From NCBI GenBank assembly GCA_033807775.1, contig CM066327.1, positions 74,530,795-74,594,794 on the forward strand: 64,000 bases of DNA. Reading direction: 5' to 3'. The translations under genes were made by a program, and so were the position numbers. Of this stretch, positions 44,381 through 56,573 are shown piece after piece (the first letter of the stretch is position 1; each line of letters begins with the position of its first letter). The notes beneath the pieces are model-generated. The model was given only the letters and a program-made list of their open reading frames with translations, did not search any database and had not been told where the DNA came from. The stretch comes from Saussurea involucrata. Taxonomy: Eukaryota; Streptophyta; Magnoliopsida; Asterales; Asteraceae.

Positions 44381-46217
44381 TAGGGGGGTTGTTCCCATAA
44401 ACATATCGATAAATTCGGGAATTGAATTTGTGTGTCAAGTAAAGTTATATTTTCATGTAACCTAGCCCGAGAAAACACACCGAAGGGGTCGTGGATAAAG
44501 TACGGCTGGGATCCAAAGGTGGACTTGAATTTAATGGATTTGGAATCCATTGAGGGAATTTGACTTGAATGAAATTTGAATCCGTTTGGTTGGTAGGAAT
44601 TGGAATGAAAAAGGATGGAATTCAATTCTCACTTAAGCCAAAGAATGATGAAATTCTTAGTTTGTGGAATTCAATGGAATTCAAAGGATTATGTTATTTT
44701 CATTATGTGAATCAAACATAAGTTGAAATTTGGTTAAAGGAATTAATTATTTCTATTCCTTCAAAATACCTTACAAGTTTCCTAGAAGTATGATATTAAG
44801 CTTCAATGAGGTGGATGTTCAAACAAGAACGAAATCATACTAAAATACAACCTTATGCAAAAACATTAAATCCAAATATATGCATGGCTTTTTAGCGGTT
44901 AACATTTATTTTTTGACTTCATTTATAAAATCATGCTGAGGGATTTTCGAAGGAAAGTTGTCTCAAAACTCTAAGGGTGCGTTTGGTTTGCATAATGATT
45001 TCTGCATGAATGAAATCTGTTAAAAAATTAGAATCTGAATGGAATGGAATGGAATGTTATCAGATTTGATCAGATGTTTGGTTGACAACAAATGGAATGT
45101 AATCTCTGAAAGAAATTGAAATCCATATGTTTGGTTCACAAAATATAGCTTAGAAATTGGAATGACATGATAAAAAAAAAGTTGGGTCTGTTTGCTCTTT
45201 TTCTATTTCTTTCTCTATTTATTCCTCCTTTTCTTAAATTGGGCCTTTTTCTCGCATAGGAACATAAAAAAGTTTTAAATCTACACAACATTTTCAATTT
45301 AACAACCCTAATTAGTTAACCTCTTCAATAAAAAAAATGTTAAATTGGTAATTAAGTAATTGATTAACCAAAAAAAATCCCTTGTGACGTCTTCACCGTA
45401 AATTGACATGCACCATTTCATATTTTTTTCCTCTTCTTTTGCTTCTCTTTTTCCAAAACCCATGACCTTTTAAATTTAGTATGTTTGTGTGAAATTGTTC
45501 TATCTCTTACAAATCTTACCATCTTTGTCATTTTAATGTGTGTAAAACCTAACCCACCATCTTCATTTTTTTGGAGAACAATTGAGAATCCATCGAAACC
45601 AATCCTTACTTGATTGAGAATTCTTTGAGAACATGTCGAGATCGATCGATAGCCTATTTGGAGCGATTAACCCCATCCATTGGCATATTGTGTTTGTGTG
45701 TAAAACCATAACCCACAACCTTTATCTTCCATCGAGAACCCTTCGAAACCAATCTAACACCCATTGATAATGATCGAGAATCCATTGGGAACAAGTGAGA
45801 ATCCAATAATTAAACTAGGGTATGTAGTGTCAAAGCTATAATATACCCATGCTAACAAATATGTATTCATGGTGAATATTATTGTGAAAATGTATATTTA
45901 TGATCATACATATATATGAATACTGGAAAATTATCGTATACATATGAACACACACATATATAAATATTCATAATGAATAGTATGTATATTTATGATGAAT
46001 ATTATATAGTATTCATGATGAATATAATATTGATGTGTGTATATTGGTGAACTGTAACGTATATAAATATTAAGAATGAATATTACATCTATACACAATT
46101 TATGTAAAAAACAGGTAAAACGAAAAAACTATGTCGAGGCGTGTAAGTGTAACACCCCATTTGGCCATTTCAAGACTCAAAAGTGCTATATATTATAAAG
46201 CAACAAAAGTATTTATA
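44381..46217. other. Intergenic, MITE-like fragments and AT palindromes
   Basis: 44510-44720 has GGAATTCAATGGAATTC-type inverted phrases and a CCGTTTGGTTGG motif typical of MITEs. 44966-45160 begins CTAAGGGTGCGTTTGGTTTG, a hAT-like end without a clear partner. 45850-46090 has several ATTCAT-ATGAAT palindromes. No gene supported. Confidence 0.45.
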
Positions 46218-46222
46218 CTTAG

Positions 46223-46402
46223 GAGGTGTTTGGTTGGAAGAATTAAGGGGTAAAGAATGGGAATGGGAATGGGAATGGGAATGAAAATGATTGATGTTGT
46301 TTGGTTCAAATAGTAATACAATGGAATGAAATTAATGATTCCTATTCTACCCTATTTTGATTATCATTTCCATTTTCATTCCTTAAAACGAACCAAACAC
46401 TA
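46223..46402. mobile_element. Small hAT-type MITE with GGGAAT repeats
   Basis: GAGGTGTTTGGTTGG at the left pairs with CGAACCAAACACTA at the right. Inside is (GGGAAT)4 at about 46257-46283 and its loose complement near 46370. About 180 bp. Confidence 0.6.
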
Positions 46403-46678
46403 ATCTCTTAGTCAAGTCCGTCCTCAAAATTTCGGATTAAATAATCATTTTTAATATACTCCTCCATGAGTATAGATGTAAAAGTATAAACTTATGAAAA
46501 TCAGTTTAAACGATAATATATGTATCAAGTCAAGTTCATACCTGAACAATAACCAAATAAAAGAATAAGGAAACAGTTGAATCATATGTGATTTTACACT
46601 AAAATCACGTGTAAAATCATATGTGATTTATGCGACTTTGGTTGTGGGCCACGTCACCCACACTCCCTTACGTTGACT
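46403..46678. other. Short non-coding stretch between two hAT MITEs
   Basis: AT-rich. It contains ATCATATGTGAT-type palindromes near 46580-46625 similar to those clustered at 33135-33470. No gene. Confidence 0.5.
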
Positions 46679-47094
46679 GTTAGGTGCTGTTTGTTTTTTA
46701 AGAGGTCTGAAATCTGATTTTACATCTAAAAAGTAAGAGATGTTTGAAATCTGAAATATTAAGACTGTTTGTTTTTATAAAATGATAAACATCTTAATTG
46801 ACTAAAAATATTATGTTTAAAAATTCCAACTTGAAAGAGACCACTATTTGATAACACACACATTCATATCCATCAACCATGCGTGCAATTGAGGAGGAGA
46901 TAGAAGAAACTGAGCCCTTCAAAAAAATAAGAGGAACTAAGTGGATGGTGCACCTCTAAAATTTCAGAGGACATTAAGAGGTTTTCAGACTTTTTTCTAA
47001 AAATAAAACAAACAGTCTTAAATCTGAAAACCTCTTAATTTTCAGACTTAAAGAGGTTTTAAAAGGTATTTTTTCAAAAACAAACAACCCCTTA
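46679..47094. mobile_element. hAT-type MITE, AGACCTCTTA family, copy 1
   Basis: Left TTAGGTGCTGTTTGTTTTTT and right AAAAACAAACAACCCCTTA are complementary ends. AAGAGGTCTGAAATCTG inside the left end has its inverse near the right. It belongs to the same family as 47705-48163. No clear target duplication. Confidence 0.65.
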
Positions 47095-47704
47095 GTGTAA
47101 AATCACTAGTGACTTTGCATGTGATTTGATCGTTTTCGTTTTCTCTTATTTGGTTATTGTACGTTCTCGTTCAAACCTCCTTCAATATGAATATATCTAA
47201 CTCTATAAATAGAATAAAGAGAATGATATAGAGAAATACATTTTGTGGGAAAATATAAATTTACTTAACAATTGATTATCTAGTTATTACAACGAAAATA
47301 CATTCAAAACTATCTTTTTAAACGACAAAAACGCTTAGTGATTTTTTTTAAGGATTTAGGGTAATAAGCGACCAACTCGACACCAAAATGCAAGTACAAC
47401 ATATATAACTAATTTCCATGATTATCTTTTAGGACTCATCAGTTATCGTATAATTCACTATTCTTTTCGTACTTTATAGGTTGAATCCCACATCGGATGA
47501 GAAAATGAAAGATGCAAGTGAATACAAAAAGAAATAGACCACAATGGAACAATTATACATTCATCGGACTTTTGGATAAAATCAAGTGTACCATTTGTTT
47601 TTATTAATTCAATATCTAATACGTGGGTGATTGGTCCACTTAATTTTGTCGAGTATTTCCTAACAAAAATTAATCGTCACTGTTCATCGCACGGTGCGAA
47701 ACAC
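47095..47704. other. Intergenic, nothing recognised
   Basis: About 600 bases, AT-rich, between two MITEs of one family. An ATCACTAGTGA palindrome lies at about 47102. Confidence 0.45.
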
Positions 47705-48163
47705 TAAGGGGCCGTTTGTTTTTCTCTAAAAACCTCTTAATATCTCTGAAGTCTGAAGCGTTCAGACGTTTATATGTTCAGACCGTTTGTTTTTTTTTTC
47801 CAGACTTCGGAGGCTCTTAAGTTTGAAATACGTCTGAAATTAGAAGACGCAACCTAATGTCTTATAATCTCTTAAAGCGCCAATGCTTATTAATCAGACG
47901 TGAAATAAGACTTCAGACTTTTAGAAGGGTATCCGAGGACATTGCCCCGACTAATCCCGGCAAGGTGAGACAATTGCCCCAGCTGCTAAAGCATGCAACC
48001 CTGAGTTTATCCCCAGTGGCCACAAGTTGGAAGCGCCTGGATTCGAACTTGAGGTAGATGGGTTACTAGTCACATCCCCCACAAGCCTTAACCAGTACGC
48101 CGCCACAAGCCTTGTGGTTAAGATTTCAGACTTGAGATCTCTTAAAAAACAAACGCCACCTAA
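47705..48163. mobile_element. hAT-type MITE, AGACCTCTTA family, copy 2, containing a SINE
   Basis: TAAGGGGCCGTTTGTTTTT at 47705-47723 pairs with AAAAACAAACGCCACCTAA ending at 48163. The CTCTTAA and TCAGAC phrases are shared with copy 1. Without the nested 199-bp SINE and its target duplication the element would be about 245 bp. Confidence 0.75.
47921..48119 (-). mobile_element. tRNA-derived SINE with 14-bp target duplication
   Basis: On the minus strand an A-box-like GGCGTACTGGTTAAGGC (48105-48085) and a B box GTTCGAATCC (48048-48039) form an RNA polymerase III promoter. AAGACTTCAGACTT (47907-47920) and AAGATTTCAGACTT (48120-48133) flank it as a 14-bp duplication with one difference. It is inserted into the MITE, so it is younger than the MITE insertion. 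The length of about 199 bp suits plant SINEs. Confidence 0.85.
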
Positions 48164-48936
48164 GTATGCATAGAAAGGAGATGACACCAAGTTTACGTGG
48201 AAAATCGAATCGATCAGAATAAAACCATGGATGGAGGACCACCAATAGAAATCCACTAGTAATGATAAATATTGCAGTGCAAAATCAATGGAGAAGTGGC
48301 CGGTGTTGGAACATACAAAGTTGGTACACTAAATAAATGCCTTGTTGATTAAATGTTTTAGCCCGTATCAATTTTCTTCAACAAGCAAGCCATATTTTCC
48401 TTTCCAACACTCAGAAAAACCTCGGCGAACTCAAACTCGATTCAATTGTTCATATGAGATCCTCTTGTAAATGAAAGAGTAAGAACGTTTTCTTTGTTTT
48501 AGCGAATATGCAACCTCTAGCTAGCTAGTTGTTTTTATTGAATTCAAACCCGACCAATAGGAACTATATATGTTATTAATAGAAGTGAATTGTGAAATTT
48601 CGATTTGACCATTATATATATATATATATCCTACCTCAATTTCGCAACCAAAAATTTGGGTATCAACTTTATCTAAAGGACCCATATATCGAAATGACCA
48701 AGGTAATACAATCGAATAACATCTTAATTTGTAAAACATTGATATCATTTTTATCACTATCTAAACCATTTTTGATTTATCAATCTTTCAAACCATTGGT
48801 TGGGTTTATTTTGACCATTAACCACACACCAAACTCATCCTAAACTCTTGTCAAGCTATCAATATTGTTATCCAACTAGAAATCCATGAGCAAAGAGGAA
48901 TCCTAAAATCTCATAATAATTAGAAAAAGGTTATTA
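48164..48936. other. Intergenic, nothing recognised
   Basis: AT-rich sequence with a (TA)n run near 48612-48630. No gene. Confidence 0.5.
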
Positions 48937-51900
48937 TCTATACTACCTTATAAAGCGTTTAGACCAACTATCTTAAAGTCTTAAATGTTTTTTTTAATTA
49001 ATCTTCCCGCCCTCTCTTATGTAACGTCCCTGATGTCTCTCCAACCACGCATGAGACTCTCATCATTTGATTACCAGCCTCTTCGTCTTCCCCCCTCCCC
49101 CAAAATCAGATTTTACGTTAGTCTTCTCCCCTTCCAAAAGTCAGAGTTTACCCTAAACCCTAAAACGCATCTCACTGGTCCAAAATCAGAATCGCTGTCT
49201 ACCATCGGTTTCATGTTGATGCTTCAAGATTTCATCAGGATTTGGTTTATTTAGTCGTTCTGTTTCACATCACCTGGTAATTTGTTTCCATGCCTATGTT
49301 TCCTCATCTTTTGGTCTATCAATATGGTCTTTCTATTTTGTTTGGTCTAGCTATTGTTAAGGAGTCTCTTTAACCCTGGTTTTTCTTTTGGCGGTCAAAT
49401 TTGGTAACCTGTGTGCTTAATGTAGGTTGGTTCACTTTTGTGAAATATCAGTAATTACAGAATGCTGTGTGAAACGGTGCTCCGTTAACAACGAAACCCC
49501 CAAAAAAGAAATGATGCTCAAAAGGTTGGTGGGAACTACAAAATCTTGTTCTTCAATCTGTGATTTTTCTTGGAGTTCGGACTTCCCAAGGTATCGCAAA
49601 ATCTTCGATTTCTGATATTTTAGTTAAACCCTAACAATCGCTACACTTTTTCAATCGGATGCATGTTCTATTGATTTTTTTTATCAGTTATCAACATCTC
49701 TACTTCCATCAAGGTAATCAATTTTTTCTACATTTACTTCCATCAAGGTCACTAATTGTAGGTTTTTTGCAACTGGGTTAACATGTATTACTTGGGTCTA
49801 ATCAGTTATTTGCATCCGTAACTTTACACCTACTACAATGAGGTAATAATTATCACCTTTTGAGTTCTTTTCCGGTGGCATCAATATAAGTTTTCTGGTA
49901 TGTGATATTTGGTTTGTGTTAAAAGAATCAATATATTATTTTTAATATGTGACGAAGTTGGGTAACCATGGGTTTCCGTCTATGCGCATCGACTAATTGT
50001 CGGGCGACTACAAATGGCCTGGAGTTATCGCAGGTGAACACCTATGACCGCAAGGGATTTGGCAGCACCTGGTATGTGTAAGGTTTTATAGATTTTTTAA
50101 CTAATGTTATTAATATGTTTGTGTTGTCGGTAAGTGGTCTGCTCATTTGATGTTGCATCTATACTTGTATTTTCAGTATACTTGTTCTAACTCTACAGCT
50201 CTAATCAGTATTTTATTTTATAGGCTTTTATAAAAGCAAAATCAATATTTTTTAGGCTTTTATATCTAACATGTGAATTACGGTATTTTGTTCAGCTATA
50301 TAAAATTTTGACGGGTTCCGATAGGTAGTGCATACACTTTGGAAAAAGCACAAGAACACGCTCCATATACGCTGCTAAGCATCTTTCCATGATCTTATAT
50401 GACTATTAGGTTTACATACTCATACATGCAAGTCTATAATTGTAGATCGACTATGTTTTTGAAACTTTATACAGGATTGATAAGAAAAAGTTCAACAAGA
50501 AAGCTTGCAGGTTAGTTTATAATGGCTGACATGTGTGTCTTTGTGTTTAATTGCTTAGCTTTGTTCTTTCTCTGTCCCATAAACATTGCAAAGTTTGGGT
50601 GGGCACATAGTTCAAGTGAATGTGAAGTTTTTACTATCAACCAAATCTCTGAAATACCCTTAAATGACGACATGATAGGAAAATCGTACGAACCAAAATA
50701 TATAACATCAATTCTTTTCAACAATGTGCGAGTATATTTGGACAAATTTTGTCTTCAATCACCAATTTTTTTAAGAAAATGCTACTTTGTTTGTGATAAA
50801 TATTTGATTCTTCTAATAAGAAACTGATTGGGTTAAATAAATTCCTTCTTGATTAAAAAAATGAAACAGTTTCATGCTTAAGGTGTTACTTTCTTCCCTG
50901 CAGTAGCTGCGTAGATACAATTGAACCATACTAATATGTGTCTTCTTCTTTCAAACAGGATTAGCAAAGAAGATGCTGCAAAGAATACCTATCATAGTGA
51001 TGGAAAAGAAAGGTGTTGAGTTATGTCAAACAAATTTGTGGTTCATTCTTACCCAGAAAGAATACCTGTCACAGTGATGTGTAACTAAATAAGAAATCTG
51101 TTCGTAAAACAAATGACTTCTATAATTTAAAATCTTTTTTTAGGTTGTTTAGTTATTCCAAACTCTAATTCATATTATAGTGTCTTATCGGTATGGCTTA
51201 AAACCTTTGAAAGTTTACTGCAAAATGAACTTGTCTACTCTGGTTTGAGGGTCATGATGGTCTTTGTGCTAGGTTCAGACTCTTTCATTGCTTACCCACT
51301 GCTGTTTTGAGAAGTCTTAGTATTAAGTTGATGATAATTGGAATATATATGCATCTATGCTTTCTGTTTAGTAATCCTGGGGTGGTGTCGATTAATGGCT
51401 AAGCATTAATAAGTTAAAATTCTTTCACTTGAGTTTATATATGCTGCTTTAGGTTCTTAATATACATTTATCTTTGTTCTTAATATGCATTTATCTTTTC
51501 AATCAACTAATCCGTGTGTACCATTCTTTGCCACTTCTGAAGACAAATAATGGATCACCGGTATGGCAAATAATCGACTATATCTTGGATGCAGGGAAAC
51601 ACATATCAAGGAATGTTGTAATATCTTGAAGTATTGCTTCGGATTTAATTTGTAGAAGGTTTCTGGAGATTTGTTCTCTAGCTGGTTGGTCCTATCTCTT
51701 ATATCCCTTGTTTCAGCTAGAAGCTTATTTATTCTTCTTCCCTATTCTGATATGTTTGTGTATCTACTTGGAGTGCTCTTATGGTTCTTTCAAATTAGAC
51801 AGATGGCGTTGGGATCCTGGAAGGTTATAATCAATATGTTAAAGACAACAATCTCATATAGGGATCTGTAGACCTTATTATGGGTGGTTGTACCGATTGA

Positions 51901-52871
51901 CCATTTTTTATCGTTTTAAAACCCTGACTTGTGTATAGATTGACCATTGATTTTATCGATTTATACCCTAAAGTTGAGTATCATATTTGGCCTAATTTAT
52001 AGGTCTGTATCAGTTTAAACCCCAACAGGGACCGTTGATTTTTTTTATTTGATTTGCTTCTTTGTTTTTGCCTCATTCTGTGTCGAACCTGGCCATAGGT
52101 TTGTATCACCAATTTACTCCCCTGGTTTGGGTTCACTCTCTTTCTATACTTGTGTTTTTATGCTCTTTTTCACTCTTGTAAATAACAACCACCTAAACCC
52201 ATCAAGATTTTGTTCCATCTTTTTGTTCTTGGTTGATGGCTTTATTTTGTTTCTTTATGGTTTCTTAATTTTATTGGTATTGCTTTCAACTTTTTACTTT
52301 TAGTTTCAATTGCTTTTGGTTGCTCCCTCTTCCTTGCTATTAGTTGTTTTTAGTTTTCTCTCATATTGGTTTTGTTATATTTGTTGCTGGAAGTCTTTTT
52401 AAAGACTTTTGATTCTTCTGTAGGTGTATCAAAGCATAGAAGTAAGCAATTGGAGGCGTGTCGTACGGAAGATGAATTATTACCATGAGTGACTCTAGCC
52501 GCAATTAATTGCAATTAACAAAGAAGCCTTAACTTATGGTCACAATTCAACAAAAATAATATCCTTTATATAATTAAAAAAAAACCCTGTAAAAGTAAGA
52601 CGGAATTATGTATTTTGCTTTATTCATAAAAAAGAACACATAATTGAAGCAATTCTTCAACTTTTGTCAAATATACAAAATAAGCTAGGATATGGTATAG
52701 ATATTTGTAGTCCTGAGAGTATACTATATAAAAAATTATAGGACCTAATACATGGGTACATCTTATTTATTTAGACATTGATTTGAGTTACATATACTTA
52801 TATGTCTGATTATGTTCTTTGAATCTCAATAAAATTTGACACCCCGCCGCATTGCGCGGGTATACTACTAG
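48937..52871. mobile_element. Helitron, non-autonomous, about 3.9 kb
   Basis: The 3' end is classical: a GC-rich hairpin CCCGCCGCATTGCGCGGG (about 52843-52860, one bulged C), then TATACTA and CTAG at 52868-52871 with T following. A 5' TC start (TCTATACTACC...) at 48937 preceded by A would give the A/T target. No Rep/helicase coding is inside. The interior has exon-like islands with splice-like borders (about 50473-50511 and 50960-51012) and T-rich intron-like spacers, which suggests a captured, decayed host gene fragment that I cannot identify. The 5' end is less certain than the 3' end. Confidence 0.75.
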
Positions 52872-52872
52872 T
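52843..52872 (+). other. Helitron 3' terminus: hairpin plus CTAG, followed by T
   Basis: Seven-pair GC-rich stem with a short loop, 7 bases, CTAG, then host T: the structure recognised at rolling-circle termination. It ends 16 bp from the neighbouring kinase-jacalin stop codon at 52888-52890. Confidence 0.85.
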
Positions 52873-52887
52873 TGTTCCTTACTCGTG

Positions 52888-55439
52888 TTACGTAGCAACC
52901 TTCAAATAGACACCGATGCTATCAAGATAATAGCCGGCAAAGCCATAAAATCCAGCAAATGAACCCTCATCCCATGGTACTGTAAAAGGTGTCCCTCTTA
53001 CAACACCAAAAGGTCCATGGGTTTTTTTGTTTGTTACAAATGATATTGATGAAATTACTATGCAACCAGGATCATTTCCCCTTGATAATGCAACCGTACC
53101 ATTGATGGCATTTATTTCCTCATTCCAATCGAATATTACCTGAACGTCAACAGTTTAAAGAATGTTTTATGATATAGGAAAGATATAACGGAGTTAATTG
53201 TGTAAAGAATGCTTTAATTACCTCAGAAACAACTTCTGAACCGTTCCAACCACCACTCTTTTCATAAGTGTGCGTTAAGCCTCTATATTGTGTAGTGAAT
53301 GTGAGAGCATATATGAGATCACCGTGATCAATGGCTATCTTCTTCAATCGTTGATTTCTGTCAAGCTGTAAATACCAGTAATTTTGCGGGCCTCCAGGTT
53401 GAGATTTTCCCCATGTTCCAACCTTCACGATTTCTTCAGATGCTTTTACGTAGACACCAAGCCCATCGATATAATTGCCAGCAAAGCCGTAAAACCCAAC
53501 TAAGGAACCTTTGTCCCATGAAACCGAGAAACCAGTCTTTGTTGCTTTACCAAAAGGTCCACAGATCCTTTTGGTCGTCTCAAAAGATAGTGAAGAAATT
53601 ATCGTATAACCATCACGAGTACCAATGGTTCCGTTAATGCCAATTATTTTCTCATCATCATCGAACATGACCTAGAAATAAATGTTTCTGAAATTAATGG
53701 TAAAAATCACTACACCAAAGTTGGTTTTATAGGACGCCAAAGATGTCTAAATATCCCAATAGATTGTGGGATAGGATTTAAATTATAGGACCAAATAATC
53801 ACGAATCTTATATAAATGTGCTACGATAGGATGTTACGATGTATTTGGGCATTCTACGAAATTTTATGATACCTTTGGAATAAAATGTCATATTAGCTGT
53901 TCTACACGACATTTTTGAGAATTGTCTTATGAACATAGTTTTTTTTATAGGGATTTGTTTTGCTAACACACTTGTTTTCTAAGAACGTCAGACTAATGGT
54001 CCTAAAAAATTTGTTAGAAATGCCTAAAAAAGTTGTTAGAATCGCCCGAAAATGTCCCAACAACTTATTGTAACATATTTATGTAAGACACATGTACAAT
54101 TGTTTGTTCTTATAAAATCAAGTCATATATATAAAACAATCTATTTTGGAAAATTTGACCCATTTTTGTTGCGACGAATGTGAACCAATGAAGTTAGATC
54201 TTTTTACCTCCGAAACCGTGTCCCCACCAGCCCATCCACCGGCCTTGTTAGAAGAGTTCAAAACTCCTCTAGATTGACTAGTGAACATGAGAGAGTATAT
54301 TACATTCCCATGATCAATCGTTATCTTCACAAGATTATGATCATTCTCGAGTTCAAAAGACCAGTGATTTTGAGGACCTCCACTTCGTCTTCCCCATGTC
54401 CCAACTCGAATAAATCCTGCTGTTTTGCTACAAGCCTTGTAACAAAGAGAATATATCTTATGTGAGATAAAAGATGGAAACAGAGTTAAGATACTATCGT
54501 AGAGCTAGTCTTTCACATAGAACTTACTTGAAGTTCCAATGCCTTTTCAAGTTTTTCTACAACCCAACTCATTGTTGGGCGTTCACTTCGATTTTCTTTC
54601 AAGCATTGATATGCAACGTTTGAGAACATGTTCAACGAATCTACCTTCATTTGATTGATGAGATTGGAATGGATGATCTCATCCAATCTGTTTTCTTCGC
54701 AATACCGTGGGGCTAGTGAAGAAAGAAACCGACGCTCATCTTGATATTGGTTAACAAATGCCGGTCTTCCACACAAGATTTCGAATAACACCACTCCAAA
54801 TGAATACACGTCAGATTCCTTTGTAAGAATGCCGGTTCTAACATATTGCGGATCAACATAGCCGTAGGTGCCACAGGCATTAGTGACAAGAAAAGTGAAT
54901 TCAACATTTGAAGGACCTATTTTAGACAATCCAAAATCAGAGATTTTGGCTTCCCAATTATCATTTAGGAGAATGTTTGAGCTCTTTATATCGCGGTGAA
55001 TGACCCTATGTTGGGGTCCCACATCATTATGAAGGTAACTAAAACCACGGGCTGCACCAACGCTTATTTGAAGACGTTGTATCCACGAGAGCTCGGTGCC
55101 ACTTAGATATTTGTCGAGGCTTCCATGTTTCGCATGCTCATACACAAGGACATTTTCTCCACTCTCTTCACAAAACCCAACTAGTGTAATGAGGTTTTTG
55201 TGCCTGTAACACGAAAGCATTTGAATTTCCATCAAGAACTCACGGTCCCCTTGTCCCAATGTACGATCTAACCTCTTCACAGCGACAGTGCTTTGCTGCC
55301 CGGATAGGGTGAGTTTGCCTATGTACACCTTCCCAAATCCACCACGTGCGATGAGATTTTCATCACCAAAGTTGTTGGTGGCCAACTTTATCTCTTCGAG
55401 TGGAACTTTTAGGTGTTGCACGCCTTCCATGAGTGACAT
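52888..55439 (-). CDS. Protein kinase with two C-terminal jacalin-like lectin domains
   Basis: Four exons on the minus strand: 55439-54528 (kinase), 54435-54208, 53671-53222 and 53139-52888, all joined in phase 0 at GT-AG sites, giving 613 residues. I chose the Met at 55439 (MSLMEG), before the conserved LEEIKLATNNF segment; an upstream Met at 55478 would add 13 hydrophobic residues. Kinase motifs are intact: glycine loop RGGFGKVY, VAVKRLD lysine, HRDIKSSN, DFG, and GTYGYVDPQY in the activation segment, so it is an RD-type Ser/Thr kinase of the receptor-like cytoplasmic class. No transmembrane segment or signal peptide is seen. Each lectin domain shows GxWG, GGPQN, IDHG, SGGWNG/AGGWAG and GFYGFAG motifs. 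Each domain is split by an intron at the same place (after VSE). Lectin-kinases of this type are usually linked to defence or cell-wall sensing; that role is inference. Confidence 0.88.
53708..53952. mobile_element. CACTA-type MITE inside intron 2 of the kinase-jacalin gene
   Basis: CACTACACCAAAGTTGGTTTTATAGGAC at the left end is loosely inverted at about 53925-53952. It lies wholly in the intron 54207-53672, leaving splice sites intact. Related sequence may extend to about 54115. Confidence 0.5.
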
Positions 55440-56277
55440 TATATAATACGTGTATAAATAAAATGAAACTAGAAGCAAACTGTCTCGACCCTGGCTATCG
55501 ATTAAATAACCTATTGGTACCTTAAAGACAACATGTTATCCAGAATTGACTGCAATGATTAACAAAACCAACAAACTATTAATTAGGGTCACAAACTAAG
55601 AGACCGACTTGGAGTAATTCTAATAACTGGAACTTTACAGAATTTAAAGAAGCACTATCAACATGAGTACTAAAAGAGTAATTAAAGAGCTCAAGGACAG
55701 CTCTTTATATGCTATTTGTGTCTGTTCTATTTTGCAACATAAATAAACTTCCTCCCAAATCAGATCACACCACATCATGTGCAAATAAAGTCTGCTAAAC
55801 GGATCGAATGATAAAACATACTTCAGATCTTCTTTAGAACTGAATGCAAGTCCATAAAAACAGCTTAAGAAAAGGGAAATACTCGTTCACTAAACAGTGA
55901 AATAAGTTCAGAACATTAGTTTCTCTAAAACCAAATATTCGAAACAAATTCCTAAAGAAATACAGCATCACTTCACATTCTTAGCAGTAGTAGAACACAA
56001 ACCTAAACCAATCTGATCGGATTTAAAATGTAAACCATGAAGCAGTTTTTGACGGTGGTAGGTTGCTGTTAATTTTTGGGGCGATCGGATTGTGATGATA
56101 AGGAACAAGATGATGAAAGGGTTTCTCTAAAACCCTTGATCACTTGGTTGTTGCAGAAACTAAAGTGGCAAAAGCAGCTGCATCAGAAAACAAGCGATGG
56201 CAAACATAGCACCTACAATAATGATATTCTATTCCTTTTAAATTAAAAGTAAAAGCAACTTTAGAGTTTTTCTTATA
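55440..56277 (-). promoter_or_regulatory. Upstream region of the kinase-jacalin gene
   Basis: Presumed promoter and 5' UTR. No clear TATA box at a usual distance was found by eye, and a leader intron is possible. The stretch 55980-56200 could be a first non-coding exon. Otherwise no features. Confidence 0.4.
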
Positions 56278-56522
56278 GGGTCAGGTTACCTAAAAAAAAC
56301 GGTAAACTGAAGAACACCCTGGTAGCCCTTCATCTGGACGACATGCACTTGTGCATACAAGTAACATGCACACATGCATATGCATAAGTGCATAATGCAT
56401 TTGTGCATAAAAACAAAAAAAAACATAATTACCTGTATGCACAAGTGCATACTGTCCAAATGAAGGGCCACCAGGGGTGTTATTCAGTTTTCCGTTTTTT
56501 TGAGGTTTTCCCCTGAACCTCC
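56278..56522. mobile_element. Foldback MITE with TGCAT-rich loop
   Basis: The left arm (AAACGGTAAACTGAAGAACACC then CTTCATCTGGAC and GCACTTGTGCATA) is mirrored on the right (about 56435-56510) with an estimated 80-90 percent identity over about 65 bases. The loop contains CATGCATATGCATAAGTGCATAATGC-like repeats. Confidence 0.75.
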
Positions 56523-56531
56523 CTCTTTAGT

Positions 56532-56534
<3 letters not shown>

Positions 56535-56565
<31 letters not shown>
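56535..56565. repeat. (TA)n microsatellite
   Basis: About 15 TA units between two foldback elements. Confidence 0.95.
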
Positions 56566-56569
<4 letters not shown>

Positions 56570-56573
56570 CAAA

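Noticed and set aside
48039..48105. A functional tRNA gene on the minus strand
   Set aside because: A and B boxes are present, but the rest does not fold as a cloverleaf, and flanking target duplications show it is a SINE.
50522..50827. 101-codon frame inside the Helitron
   Set aside because: Hydrophobic, no similarity recognised, and an overlapping frame exists on the other strand. Better explained as chance in AT-rich sequence.
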